Shown: one piece after another, positions 36,545 through 47,997 of the stretch
How the letters are laid out: each line of letters begins with the position of its first letter
How positions within the stretch are numbered: the first letter of the stretch is position 1
DNA from: Agelaius tricolor
Lineage: Eukaryota; Chordata; Aves; Passeriformes; Icteridae
Assembly: GCA_023055355.1 (NCBI GenBank)
Contig: JALJCS010000004.1
Location: 27,742,744-27,806,743, forward strand
DNA: 64,000 nucleotides
Reading direction: 5' to 3'
The notes under the pieces: model-generated
The model's database searches: none
The model's input: only the letters and a program-made list of their open reading frames with translations
What the model was told of the DNA's origin: nothing
Translations under genes and position numbers: made by a program

Positions 36545-36928
36545 GTTGTCCTGATGGACAGGAAGGTGAATGTAAGCCAGCAACATCCCCTTGCCATAGG
36601 GAAGGTAAATGGTATTCTAGGACACATTAGCACAGACTGAGAAAGGTGATCCCACCTTGTTCATCACTGGTGAGGCCACACATGGAGTATTGTGTCCAGT
36701 TTTGGAGCCCTCAATATGACATAGGCCACACACAGTGGAGAGAGTCAAATGAGAAGCCTGAAGATGTTGAAGGGACTGAAGCATCTCTTCTAAAGCAAAA
36801 GGTTAAGAGATCTGAGATAATTCACCCTGAAGAAACGAAGGCTTCAGTTGTATCCAATTAGTATATGTGCATAGCCTAGGAATACAAGCGAGTGAGTAAA
36901 GACAAAGTCAGGCTGTTTTCAGTGTGCT
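36545..36928 (+). mobile_element. CR1 LINE, 5' part of a copy split by an LTR
   Basis: Sense CR1 3'-region text is recognisable: GGTGAGGCCACACATGGAGT, ATTGTGTCCAGTTTTGGAGC, then a diverged GAAGGCTT...GTAAAGACAAAGTCAGGCTG stretch that matches the usual AGGAGTAAAG...CCAGGCTGTTCTCAGTGG order. It stops at the LTR boundary, 36928, and resumes at 37385. It is 5'-truncated and non-coding. Confidence 0.85.
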
Positions 36929-37384
36929 TGATGCCTTGTGAAGGCTGACCTAGGACAGAGACTAGATGGAGTTAAAGTAGGTATTTATTAGGAGGCCTCA
37001 ACAGATCCACCTTAGGCAGCACAAGAGCCCAGCCAGGGTTACACCCCAGCTGAACCCAAAATGGTCTCAAGGAATGGACAACCAGTCACGGGGTCTCACA
37101 CTTTTATAAGTTTTGGTCCATTAGCATATTGGAGATAATTGTCCAATTACAGCTCTAGCCCATGAAGTCTCATCCTTCTTCTTTTTCTCTCTTCAGTCCA
37201 CCCTTGCTGATGCTCTTGGAACTGAAATCTGGATTGGCTGTCCTTGGGTCCCCAGCTAGAGAAGGAAATGTTTTGTCTACCTATTCTGTGAAGAGAGCTA
37301 ATTATCCCCTTATATGAAGCCCAGACCCACACACTAAAGCAGCACAGAATCTGAAAAATGTAAGAGATAAAACCTGAGGCATCA
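36929..37384 (-). mobile_element. Solo LTR inserted in CR1 (avian endogenous retrovirus)
   Basis: 456 bp with perfect 8-bp terminal inverted repeats TGATGCCT...AGGCATCA. Read on the minus strand it has TATAAAA at 37108-37102 and AATAAA at 36989-36984, the order expected for U3-R-U5. No internal retroviral genes flank it, so it is a solo LTR left by recombination. It interrupts a CR1 copy that continues on both sides. Target-site duplication is not clear: the flanks GTGCT and TGGTT are at best a decayed match. Confidence 0.82.
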
Positions 37385-37645
37385 TGGTTGGTCTCAGAGC
37401 AAGAGACAATGGGCACAAGCAACACAAGAGGTTCCTTCTAAGCATCACTTTGCCACAGTGAGGGTGACAGAGCACTAGATTAGATTGCCCAGAGGCATTG
37501 TGGACTATCAATCTTTGGAGATATTCAAAAGCCATGGGAACATGGTCTTGGAAATTAGCTCCAAGTAACTCTGCTTGAGCAGAGGGTTGGATCAGAAAAC
37601 TGCAAAATCCCTTCTCAAAATAGTCTTTCTGAGATTCTGTGAAAT
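37385..37645 (+). mobile_element. CR1 LINE, 3' part of the copy split by the LTR
   Basis: Resumes where 36928 stopped: AAGAGACAATGGGCACAAGC, AAGAGGTTCCTTCTAAGCAT, GAGGGTGACAGAGCACTAG, TTGGAGATATTCAAAAGCC, ACTCTGCTTGAGCAGAGGG, ending AGATTCTGTGAAA, the CR1 3' tail. The order and orientation match the upstream piece. Confidence 0.88.
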
Positions 37646-38040
37646 ATATTTTAAAAGGCCCCAAAAATATTTTTAAACAATAATATCAATAGATGACAAC
37701 AATTTAATTTTATTATTTTTACTTATTAATTGTAATGATAATGCCTAGTAACACCGCAATTCAAATTAAATACCACAATTTAAATTAAATAGACAGGCTT
37801 TGAAACATCAAATACATAGAAGGAAATGATCCTGAGGTTTGCACTGCCTTATTTTTGACACATGGAACAGTCTTCAGCTAGAAAAGACTCTGGTATTTCA
37901 ACTCATGAAAGCTAAAATAGATTAATAATTATAGAGTTTTTCCTAACGTTTCCCAACTGTTACTGAATAGTAAAAACTATGAGTTTTAGTCCCAGAAAGG
38001 TTCTCTGTCTGGGGTTCTAGAGCATAACTGGCCTTTTTTT

Positions 38041-38715
38041 TTTGGTTGGAAGTGACCTTAATGATCATCCAGACTCAACCCTCCTTGCCATGGGCAGAGA
38101 CACTTCTCACTAAACCAAGTTACTCAAGACCCCATCCAGCCTGGCTTTGAATACTGCCAGGAATGGGTCATCCACAACTTCTCTGGACAAGCTGTTCTGT
38201 CACTCACCACCTTCACTGAAAATAATTTCTTTATTATTCCCTTTCAGTTTAAAGCCGTTCCAACTTGTCCAATCCCTACAGTTCCTGATGAAGAGTCCCT
38301 CTCCAGCATCCCTGTAGGCTCCTGTCAGATAGTGGAAGGTTGCTGTGCAACCTTCGTTTCTCCAGGCAGAACAGCGCCAAATTTCTCAGCCTGTTTTCGT
38401 AGGGGAGGTTCTTCAGTCCCCTTATCAGCCTCGTGGACTCGTCTCAATTTGCTCTGATGGTTCCCTGTCCTTCTGGTGATGGGGTGCCAGAGCTGATGCA
38501 GCTCTGCAGATGGGGTCTCACCAGAGCAGAGGGGCAGAATCCCCTCCCTGGCCCTGCTGCCCACGCTGCTTTGGATGCAGCCCAGGACACATTTGGCTTT
38601 CTGGGCTGTGAGTGCTCGTTGCCAACTCATGTTGAGCATTTTGTCAACCCTCAAACACCAGTCCTTCTCTGCAGGGGTTTTCTCAAACACTTCTTGGCCC
38701 AAGCTGCATGTGTTG
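38041..38715 (-). mobile_element. CR1 LINE 3' fragment
   Basis: Reverse complement of the CR1 3' region over about 675 bp. It starts with GGTTGGAAGTGACCTTAATG at the sense 3' end and includes CAGAGCTGATGCAGCTCTGC, ATGGGGTCTCACCAGAGCAG and GATGCAGCCCAGGACACATT. ORFs of 110-130 codons inside it on both strands are fragments of repeat sequence, not genes. The flanking T-run at 38033-38043 abuts the 3' end. Confidence 0.92.
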
Positions 38716-39428
38716 CTCATGGAGAAAGTGTACTACAGTTTTCAAAAAGCGGACAAGTGTCAGGCTTGTAGGAGGAATCCCCACTACTACGACTGCTCAG
38801 CTAGTACACCAAGGACTGCTCCTTTCTGTGTCTGTCTCTCAGCAAGCAATGGGACAAGTTTTTATCTAGGAACAGGCACTCTGAAAGAGGATATCTGGTT
38901 GGGGAAGAGACATAATTTTTTATAATGAATTTCTGTATTGACTTAAGAAATTTTAATAAAGCTTTCCTTAAGAGTGTATAAATACTTCTAGTCTTAAGGA
39001 AATCCTTTGAATCCTTTGATTTATCAGTTTTATTCAAAGTCACATGAAATATATTGAAAGTTAGGAATGTTTGAGTTAAAAGGAAAAGGAAGACTACTGT
39101 GGTCTTTTTCCCACACTTTTTTGACGTAAACAGCATTTATATTCTATGCATAATACAAAAGTAATGACTAGGAAAAAAATCAGCGTCATTCATTGGACTT
39201 AAATCATTAAAGAATTCCTCAGACTGTTCCTTTCAGCATGTCTGAGTTCCTTTGGGCAGCAATGATTGTACAAATTTATATTTTACACAGCAATAAAATG
39301 ATAGGAAAGTTATTTCTGTTTGTTCTAGGTCCAGTAAGATTAGGTTAATGTTTCGGGTCAAATTATTTGTAATTTAACAAATGCTTCCAGAAAGGATTTT
39401 CTTTACCACATTTTTTAAAATTCAGTGA
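38716..39428. other. Intergenic, no gene recognised
   Basis: AT-rich DNA between a CR1 fragment and repeat copy B. A 111-codon minus-strand ORF (38801-39136) has no recognisable feature. Confidence 0.5.
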
Positions 39429-39633
39429 AGGAATTATGACTATGCATCTTAAGGGAATGAAATTTGTACAACTATCTGATTTTCACCTAAACTATGTTGT
39501 AGAAGTAGAAAGATTAAAACTAAGAAGAATATAAGCTCAAGAAGTAATCTGAATATATATATATTCTATAAAAATATAAATCATATCGAGATTGATGTCA
39601 AGCTACATGTGCAAATGAGAAAAAGTGATGTTA
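39429..39633 (+). repeat. Copy B of an unclassified ~200-bp repeat
   Basis: Diverged direct copy of 34483-34682. The match runs from AGGAATTATGACTATGCATC to the shared GCAAATGA(G/A)AAAAAGTG at the right end. Sequence beyond both ends differs between the copies. See the entry at 34483. Confidence 0.8.
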
Positions 39634-42539
39634 GGTACCATAGTCTTACAAGAATATTAAAATAAGCAGAAAGAATGTAATGGGGTAATAGGTGTTGTAT
39701 CAAAGCATCACAATGAAGTCAACACTGAGAGGTTAGTAGTGGTGTGGTCTGAGATCCTTTAGGCAAATCTGAGTGAGAGACCAAACTGGTCCTCTGTAGG
39801 TCCAGACAAGAGAAAGAAGAGAAAAATAACTCTTTCTATTCAGTCCCCCCCTATAAAGTTCTGGTTTTTTCCTCCAAGAGGCATGTTGCTCAGGGCTTGT
39901 GTAGCAGGAGCCCAAATGTCAGTAACAAATTAATGTCTGCAAACCCTCTTTCACAAACTGTTTATGATGGAAATGATCAGGAAACCAAGAAAGAAGACAG
40001 TGAAGCCCTATTTATTTTCAAATCCAAGTGTAAGCAAAAAACTCATCGATGTTACTTATTACAAGGGTGTCATTTTAGCACATGTCTGTCATCAGCACAG
40101 TCTGCCCTGCCTTCAGCTGTCCCATCCACTTTGCATGTTATGTCTTCTCCCAGACACTCCCATCTACCAGAGATGAGGCCTGAAAAACAGGGACCTTATT
40201 TAGGCAAACCAGCAGAATTTATAAACATTGAAATACTCAACTATTAAATTGCAAACAATAAGAATATAAAGGTTAAAACAAAGTGTAAAGAATAAAGTTT
40301 GAAAGTAAGTAAAATATTCCCTGATGTAAACTAAGACAGGAAAAAAGAGGTTTATTTCTTTAACATTTTGAGATTTTTGTGTACGTGATTCACGCTAAGC
40401 TAAAGAGAGGCAGAATCCAATGCTAGATAAAATTTCTGGTAAATAGGTATCATCTTGGTTTAAGGCTTTTAGATTGTATCTGATTTGGAGAAAATATATT
40501 GGAGCTTGTTTAAGCTCTGTCTCATTTTCTATCATGAAATATTTGAAAGAGTCCTAAAATTAAAACTGCTAATTAAAACTTCTGATTGGCCAACTACTTT
40601 TTTTATTACAGTATTTTGTGTAAATGTCACATCAGGTCTAAAACTCCTGAACACTGGCAGACATTATACATGTTCACTGCAGATATTAAACATTAAGAGT
40701 TTTTTTGGGGTCATGTGATGGCTGGAGTAGGAGATTGGAATTCTTGCAGGTATTAAGACAGATATGGGCAGGCATTGACACCAGTCATGAGTTTATCTCA
40801 TGGAAAAGGTTTATTGCAGAATACTGAAAGAAAACATGTGAAATAGTTTTTCATTGAAAAGCAAGTTAGACATTGTAATTTTTTTTATTTTTATGAAAGG
40901 GCATTTGTAACAAAGATCCTTGTTTTATGCCTGTGATAATATCTGACTTATTTTCCAAAAAAGAGGTCTCTGCAGTAATGATTATCCACACTGAGGTCAT
41001 CTCCAGGGTGGAAGATGAGCACTGTTTCCTGAGTGATACAACTGAGCCTGGCTAAACCACAATTGCTTTTTATCTGAGTCTGCTTTAATTTCATTCCATA
41101 AGTTGTTCTACTCATTTCCCTGAACAACCCTGAAGGTCTGATTTTTAGAGATATTGAGCATTCAAACCTCAAACTTTTTTTCAATTAGCAGCTTCTTTTT
41201 GCACTGTCATTCCAAAGCAGCATTTTAAGACACAATGTATAATAAAATATATGACAAAGGAGCTGTGTATGATTTAGACAAGAATTAAAGTAATATATTA
41301 AGGCAACCATTAACCAAAAATGCTCAGATTCTGCTTCCTTGTGAAATGGAGGTACCTGGGGCTATTTTTATAATGTATTAAGATCTCATATGTCAGCCTT
41401 AGAAGATGTCAAATATATGAACTACATAAAGAGATTTCAAGAACACTCTGCTCAAAAAAGTAAGAAAAATGAAAACAAAAATAATTCCATTGATGTTTTC
41501 AGTATAGTAATCATACTGGAAAAATACCTGGAATAATAATTCTAATAATAACATAACAAGAAAGAAAAAAAAACCCAAAAACCCCAAAAAAACCATGTTG
41601 TTTTTCAGTGGAGGTGTAATTAGATTAGTCTTCATCAAGACTGAATACGTACAATGGATTACTATCAATACATTATCTTCTAATCTAACCATGTGGGATT
41701 TGTCTTTGTTCCCAAGAATACTTCAAGATCCTAAGTTCAGTGGGGAGCAAAATGATGAACTATGCTCATTCCACTCAAGGACCTCATCTCTCATAAATGC
41801 AAGCAAATGGATTTCTTGTCAAGAATACCAAAACAAAAAAGTGCATTTAATTTCTTTTGGGGCTTACTATGATAAAGAAGGAAAAAAGGGGTTTAATAGT
41901 GGCCTGAAAAAAGACATCAGAAGAGACTAAAACTAAAATATTTATTCAAATCAACAATTCTTGCATAATAAATGATTATCTGTTTCTTGCATCAAAAAAT
42001 ATTACCTAATATATGCAGTAGTATACATAATAATAAGTATATAATAATATATATATAGTCTATAATCGTGGTAAATCAGAACAAAAAGACTCTGAGTGTT
42101 TTTTTAAGAGAAATAAACATAACTGATATATATATTTCAAATCAGATGGAAAAGTTTTTTAAAATTTTAATATAATTGCAGCTAAAATTTATACATATTG
42201 TGAAATGCTGTGTGGATTTTCTTTTTTTGTTAATAGGGATGCTTAAAAAATCAAAGCCATATTTTTGCAATCCTGAGTCTCATTTAGTTGAATGCATTTT
42301 AGAGGAAGGAATTTGCTGAAATTGCTGTAGTTGTGTTATCAATGAACATACCCTATTTTGTACTTATGTTGCAGCAGCTTCCTACTCAAACCTTCCCTGC
42401 ACCTGAAGCTGTGTCAACCCAGTGACGGTAAATGTACTCTCAGAGAGAATACGGAGAATAACATTGTGTCCAACAGTTTAAATTTTATCCTAAAGCTCTG
42501 TTTGGGTGTCAACATGAGTAAATATTTAGACTTTACGAA
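39634..42539. other. Intergenic, no gene recognised
   Basis: AT-rich, including an ATA-rich stretch near 42000-42060. Minus-strand ORFs such as 41399-41692 are low-complexity hydrophobic readings of AT-rich DNA. Confidence 0.5.
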
Positions 42540-43592
42540 TGAAATTATTCTTCCTGTTCACAGGAAAACAAATGAAAATGACATGAAGAAAACTGAGGTA
42601 CTCCACAACTTTTCTTCCTCTGTTTTCATTGGTAATCACCTCTTTTTCAAGGCCACTAACTTTAGTCCAGGGACAGGGGGGAAGAAGATTGGAAGAGAAG
42701 ATCAGGTTCACGGCTGTGTGAGGAACGTGAATATACACAAGTCCAAGGGACCCAACACAGATAGTGGAATTATGCAGATCACACCAAGCTGAGTGGTGCC
42801 ATTGATATGCTTAGGGGAAGAGATGGCATGCAGAGGGACTTTGACAGGTTGGGAAGTGGGCCCACAAGGACTTTATGAGGTTCAACAAGGCAAGGTGCAA
42901 GGTCCTGCTCCTGAATGAGTCAATTCCCTGTATCAGTATAGAGGGATGCATTGCTTCAGAGCAGCTCTGCAGAGGAGGTACAGGTGGATGAAAAATTGGA
43001 CATGAGATGGCAATGTCTGTAGCTCAGAGGGACAACTGTATTGGGGCTTCATCAAAAGCAGCATGGCCAGCAGATTGAGGGAGCTGATTCTCTGCCTCTG
43101 CTTTGCTCTTGTGAGACCCCACTTGGAGGGCTCCATCCAGCTCAATGCAATAATGACATGGACCTTTTAGAGAAGGTCTAGAGGAGGACCACAAAAATTA
43201 TAGGAGGGCTGGAACACCTCTGCAGTGAAAAAAGTCTAAGGGCCCCCATTCTAACATTTCATTATTTAAAGAGGGATTTATAGGAAGTACTGAGAGAGAA
43301 TTTTTACTAGGACTTGTACTGACAAGACAAGGGGTAATGGTTTTATACTGAGAGTGGATTTAGTTTGGATAAAAGGAAGAGAATTTTTATGATGAAGATG
43401 TTGATACACTGGAACAGCTTACTCAAACTTACACAAAAGCGGATGTCCCATCATTGGAGGTGTTCAAATTCAGATTAAATAGGGCTTTTGGCAACGTTTT
43501 AGTGAATGATGTTGTTGCCTATGTCAGAGGTTTTGGACTGTATGATCATTAAAGATCCCTTCCAAACCAAAGCATTCTACAATTCCTTAGAT
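42540..43592 (+). mobile_element. CR1 LINE copy with an internal deletion
   Basis: About 42540-42770 resembles an internal part of CR1 ORF2 (GAGGTACTCCACAACTTTTC, then AGATCAGGTTCACGGCTGTG and ACAAGTCCAAGGGACC). From about 42780 it jumps to the 3' region (CTTTATGAGGTTCAACAAGG, then GTGAGACCCCACTTGGAGGG) and runs to the 3' tail (AAAGATCCCTTCCAAACC, GCATTCTACAATTCCT). The stretch joining them in full-length CR1 is missing. The 144-codon ORF overlapping its left part is not a gene. Confidence 0.85.
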
Positions 43593-43904
43593 GTTTAACA
43601 CTTTTGAGACTTTACCGTAAACAGTTAAACATTTAATATAGGGTATAATGTATTGATATGCATACATAAGTAATTTCATTTCCAAGTTTTTTACTCTTTT
43701 GTATGTATTTTGAATTGGTATTTTAATATTTCCTTCAAAATCACTGTAGTTATATGTGGTCTTCCTTATTTAGTTACAGCAGGTAATTCTCTATTGGGAA
43801 GCAGCTTGCTGTGTCAAATGAGGGATCAATAGTTTGCTTACTTTTTTGATGCAGTTACTGAATATTTTAGTTAATGACAATGAATGAATTAACATTGTAT
43901 GTGG

Positions 43905-43957
43905 TGTATATATATATATAATTTTTTTTTTTTTTTTTTTTTTTTTAGTTTTTTTTT
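43905..43957. repeat. (TA)n followed by poly-T tract
   Basis: A short TA dinucleotide run (43907-43921) leads into a T-run of about 25, then AG and a further T-run of nine. It is low-complexity sequence; slippage errors in assembly are likely here. Confidence 0.9.
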
Positions 43958-44599
43958 AAATTTCATCCTCCATGTTATACCTCTTCCCTTTCCACACACA
44001 GTCTCTGGCTCAAAATGAAATGTCCTATTTCTATTGCAAAAAGTAAGATGGAAAATTTACATCTCACGCATAGCAGTCAACACAGTTCATTTCACTTAGA
44101 AAAAGGTTTAAATGCACTAAAAGAAAATGAAAATCTGTATCATGTGATTCTGATGTGATCTCAAGGGAATAATCCTTGCCGTTAAAATAACAGTTATTAA
44201 AAAATACAACACACACTGTGTGCACATGCAGAGCAAAAAAGGAGGCCTGCTATTTTGGTATCTTATGGATGTCAGAATTCTGATTGAATTGGTACATGAA
44301 AGAAATCCTTCTTACAAGATAAAACTTTATTCTATTTGTATATTTTTCTAATTATTTCACTTTTCTAAATCCTATATCCTAATTCTAGGACATCTTGAAA
44401 ACCATGATCTCAGCACATCATTCTAATTATGTGATCATTTGGCAGTTTTTCACAGTAAAAAAGTCAGCTGCCTTCACAGACTAACACATACCTTTGCGCT
44501 ATTTGTTCTGGCATTGTCATGGTTTTCTGGAAGATTAGATTAGTTTAGATCATGTTTCATAACTGTTCTGCTATATCATGCTTACTACAGAGAAACCAG

Positions 44600-44998
44600 C
44601 TACTGATTATCACATCCACCACCTTGACTTTGTTTACTGAGCAGCAGATTCAACTGCATGTCACTCCACATCATGATGAATGTGAATTCCAGAACCTCAA
44701 CAGCTTCTGCAAATCTTGAGTGCTTGAAGCTCACAGCACTACACTGCCTGCAGATGTCAGGGACATGCAGATTTGTGACACAGATGATTCCTGCCATAGT
44801 TTGAAGACGCTTGTCAACCTCCACACCCTGGTTGAGTGGACACCATCTTACCACGGTGCCATCCTTACTGACCTGACCATATGGGCTCTCACTGCCTTTT
44901 GTGGATGTCAGAGAGAAGAGACAGCCATTCAAGATGCTCCTTAATAGTAAGGCAGTTTCTTTCCTTATTCTCTTATTTCTCTTGAAGAACTTGCACCT
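44600..44998 (-). other. Unidentified open frame of 132 codons with coding-like codon use
   Basis: On the minus strand the frame is open from just after a TAG at 45001-44999 to the TAG at 44602-44600. The codons are less AT-rich at third positions than the surroundings, and the peptide (for example VSKDGTVVRWCPLNQGVEVD) looks non-repetitive. No ATG lies near the left end; the first in-frame Met is about mid-ORF. A pyrimidine-containing CTTACTATTAAG could serve as an acceptor near 44947. On the plus strand one frame is also nearly open with two TGA stops. It could be an exon, a pseudogene or retroelement piece, or chance. I do not recognise the family. Confidence 0.25.
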
Positions 44999-45001
44999 CT
45001 A

Positions 45002-47815
45002 CATAGCTCAGTGCAGTTGTGTTAGCTGTTTTACCATACCTTGGATTTTCAAACATCCTTGTTTTGTGGCTGGAGTTCTAGTCATGTCTGGTTTTTTCCC
45101 AGGTCGCACATATTTGTGGGCATGTATTTAAAACTGTATTCCCTTCCACCCTGTTTCATCATTCTTTGGGTCTTTCTTGTTACCATTGTTCTTCACCATC
45201 TCTTTTCCACCCTTTTCTACTGTTTACTTCTTTACTTGGGTGTGGTTTAGAATCTCATTCCTCCATTTCCCTAGTGTAAAACTCTTCCAACCAGGCTGGC
45301 CTGCCTTTTGAAAAAGTTCTCTTACCCCACTTTGCCAGAGCTATTATATCTCTCTGTGACAGTCCATGATTCTCAAAGGTGGTGTGATCATAAAAGCCAA
45401 AACCTTGATGTTTACACCAGCTTGGATGACAACACCAGTTCATTAAAATCATATACTGGTAAGAATTATGCATTCCCTTCAGCTGCTCTCAGGACACTGA
45501 ACCTAGCAGGATCTGAGTGACAGAAGGCTTACCTAGAAGCACATCAGATGTAGCTGACACCAAACCCTTTAACAGCACCTTTAAGAGGTGCGATGTGATG
45601 GTACTAGGAGTCTTCATTTACCTGGGGTAAAAGTACCTGGTTTTCTGATCTGAATTATTCACCTAGCGAGTTACACCACTTCCTGAGGACTTGGATCTGG
45701 GGTGTTTGTGATTCTGTTGATTATTTTCCAGGCTGGCTTTATTCCTATGGAAAAATGGCATTAATTTTTAATATGAATTTTCTTTAAAAAGAAGCAGAAT
45801 CTCAAAATGGGTCAAACATTCTTGTAGATGAGAATAAGGTCAACCAATGCAGAGTGCTCTGACAATTATTTTTGAATTGCCTGAGAAGGTATTTCTGATA
45901 ATGTTTTCCATTTTTATCCTGGAAAATTCCCCTTTCCAACTGAAATGAGCTGAAATGAAAACCCATTTAAATTGTGAATGAAAAGGAGGTGAGCTTTCTG
46001 TTCTGCTGTACCTCACATGTTGGCAGAGGCATTTACGACTGGAGTTTAAGCAGACAGAAGGTCAGCGAAGTGACACAAATATTCCTAAAAACTCTACTTA
46101 GCTTGTCTACCCAGATTGAAAAACGTGTTTGATTGAAAAAAATATGTCTAATAATCTAATATCTTGACAATTTTCACCCAGTGATGATGTAGATTGTATG
46201 AAGCATTACTACAAAGGAGAGCATCTTTATATCACACAGTCTTATTTAAAAATATAAGGTCTGAGGATAAGAGTTGAAGGTGAAACACCTTTCCTAAAAA
46301 TTAATCAAATTATGAGATATTCTAGCTTTTGTTCTTCACCTCCAAGCCTGTTATTTGAGTACATCTTCCAAGATGATAAACCTACATATCTGGAAGAAAA
46401 TTAGCTACTCCATGACAACAGGGATGATCTAAAGATCAAGGAAATGCTCTTCAATAGAAGCAGATCAGTTAGATATGGCTGATTATGAAGCTAGGAAAAA
46501 TTGCATTTTAATGAAGTTGTTATAATCCAGATTATGTCATTGATGAAAGTGGCATTAAGGATATCTTCACTGTGTAGTGTTCTGGGAGTACATCTTTGTG
46601 CCAAAAAAACCTGTTGGTGAATCACAGAAGAAACAAAAGGAATTTAGGGAGTGTATAATATGAGCTGAAAGCAGTATATTAAAAAACCACAAAGCCTCTT
46701 CCTTTTTAATCATATTTTCCTTAGTATTGCCAGATTTTATGAAGAAAAGAAGCAGGAAAACCTGTAAAACATACTGTTAAAGCAAGAACATCTTGTAATT
46801 GTAAATTAAACAACTTTAATTTGTAATTTTTTTCACAAGACTGTTTATTTGGAAGGTGTCTCCATGTAAAATTAGCTACAAAGGCTCTTTAATTTAGAAC
46901 ATGAAGAGATATCATGGTTCTATGGCCAAAATCTGAATATGAAGTTTGAATAGGGAAAAAAGTTTAGGCAACATCAATATTAATCCTCCAATACATCCTC
47001 TCTGAGGTACCATGTCCATGTTACTCCACCAGGAGACCTCTGATGGACCAAAGGGATATTGGAGACCCTGGCCAAGGGTAAAAAAAGCCTTTAGACACAC
47101 AGCCTCACTGCCTGTGCTGCCTGCCACCTAAACTGCAGCCATAACCTGCTGACAAATTGCAGAAACTTTTGTAAATGGGGGAGAGAAAAGTGTTCAGGTA
47201 AGCGTTCATATAAATGTTTCTGATAATGGTCTACTTTCCACAGTTACTGAGTCAGTGAGTGGAGGTTTGCCTTGGCTCTCAGTATGTAAAATAAGTCCTC
47301 CAACTCAGCCTGCAACTGATGATAGAAGACACCCGTTCAAATTCACAACTCATTTTGAGATTGTTACAGGTAGGATTCTGTGAGGTACCAGAGTTATTGG
47401 CTGCTTTTGAGAAGTTGAAAAATTGTAAAGTCTCTTATATCAAGCAGTCAATTTCTGCATTCAGGTCTCCCTTTGCCTCTTTCTGATTGGTCAGGAAAAC
47501 ATCCATCCTGCCAAAAACCTCAATCAAAGTTGAAGTGTCTTGTATGAAGGATTTCCACCTCCACAGAACACTAATTTTCCACTTTAAAAAGTCTATTACA
47601 AAAGTATTCTGAAATAGGTGTAATCATAGACACACATCTCTGGATAGCAGGACCAAAGGCTCCTGTGATGAAACATGGCTTAAAGACAAAAAGAAGAGAC
47701 TAATCTTAACTGACACATGTCAAATAAAAAATGTCTTGTAAAAGGCCATGGTACTGAAAACCTGTTGTCTTTAAACATGATTTTCACCACCTTAGAGAAA
47801 TTTTCGGTTGTGGGA
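45002..47815. other. Intergenic, no gene recognised
   Basis: Mixed AT-rich sequence. Short ORFs (45041-45250, 45255-45473, 46912-47127) have no recognised domain or context. Confidence 0.5.
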
Positions 47816-47915
47816 AAAAGGGAATAGAAGAAAAAGGGAAAGGGAAAGGGAAAAGAGAAAAAAAAAGAGAGAAAAGAGAAAAAAGAGAAAACTGAGAAAA
47901 ATGAGATAAAGGGGA

Positions 47916-47983
<68 letters not shown>

Positions 47984-47997
47984 AAAAGAAAGAACCA
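47816..47997. repeat. Long purine tract with (GAAA)n microsatellite
   Basis: Nearly uninterrupted purines on the plus strand. A GGGAAA/GAGAAA-rich part (47816-47913) passes into about 17 perfect GAAA units (47914-47984) and a short tail. A mirror-symmetric purine run like this can form triplex DNA. The Phe/Ser/Leu-repeat ORFs read from the other strand are artefacts. Confidence 0.95.

Noticed and set aside
37302..37664. 120-codon minus ORF
   Set aside because: It spans the LTR/CR1 junction and is antisense to CR1, so a chance frame.
38325..38925. ORFs of 110-131 codons on both strands
   Set aside because: They lie mostly inside a CR1 fragment and reflect repeat sequence in several frames.
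42358..42792. 144-codon plus ORF
   Set aside because: It starts at a non-ATG codon and its right half is CR1; no host domain is seen.
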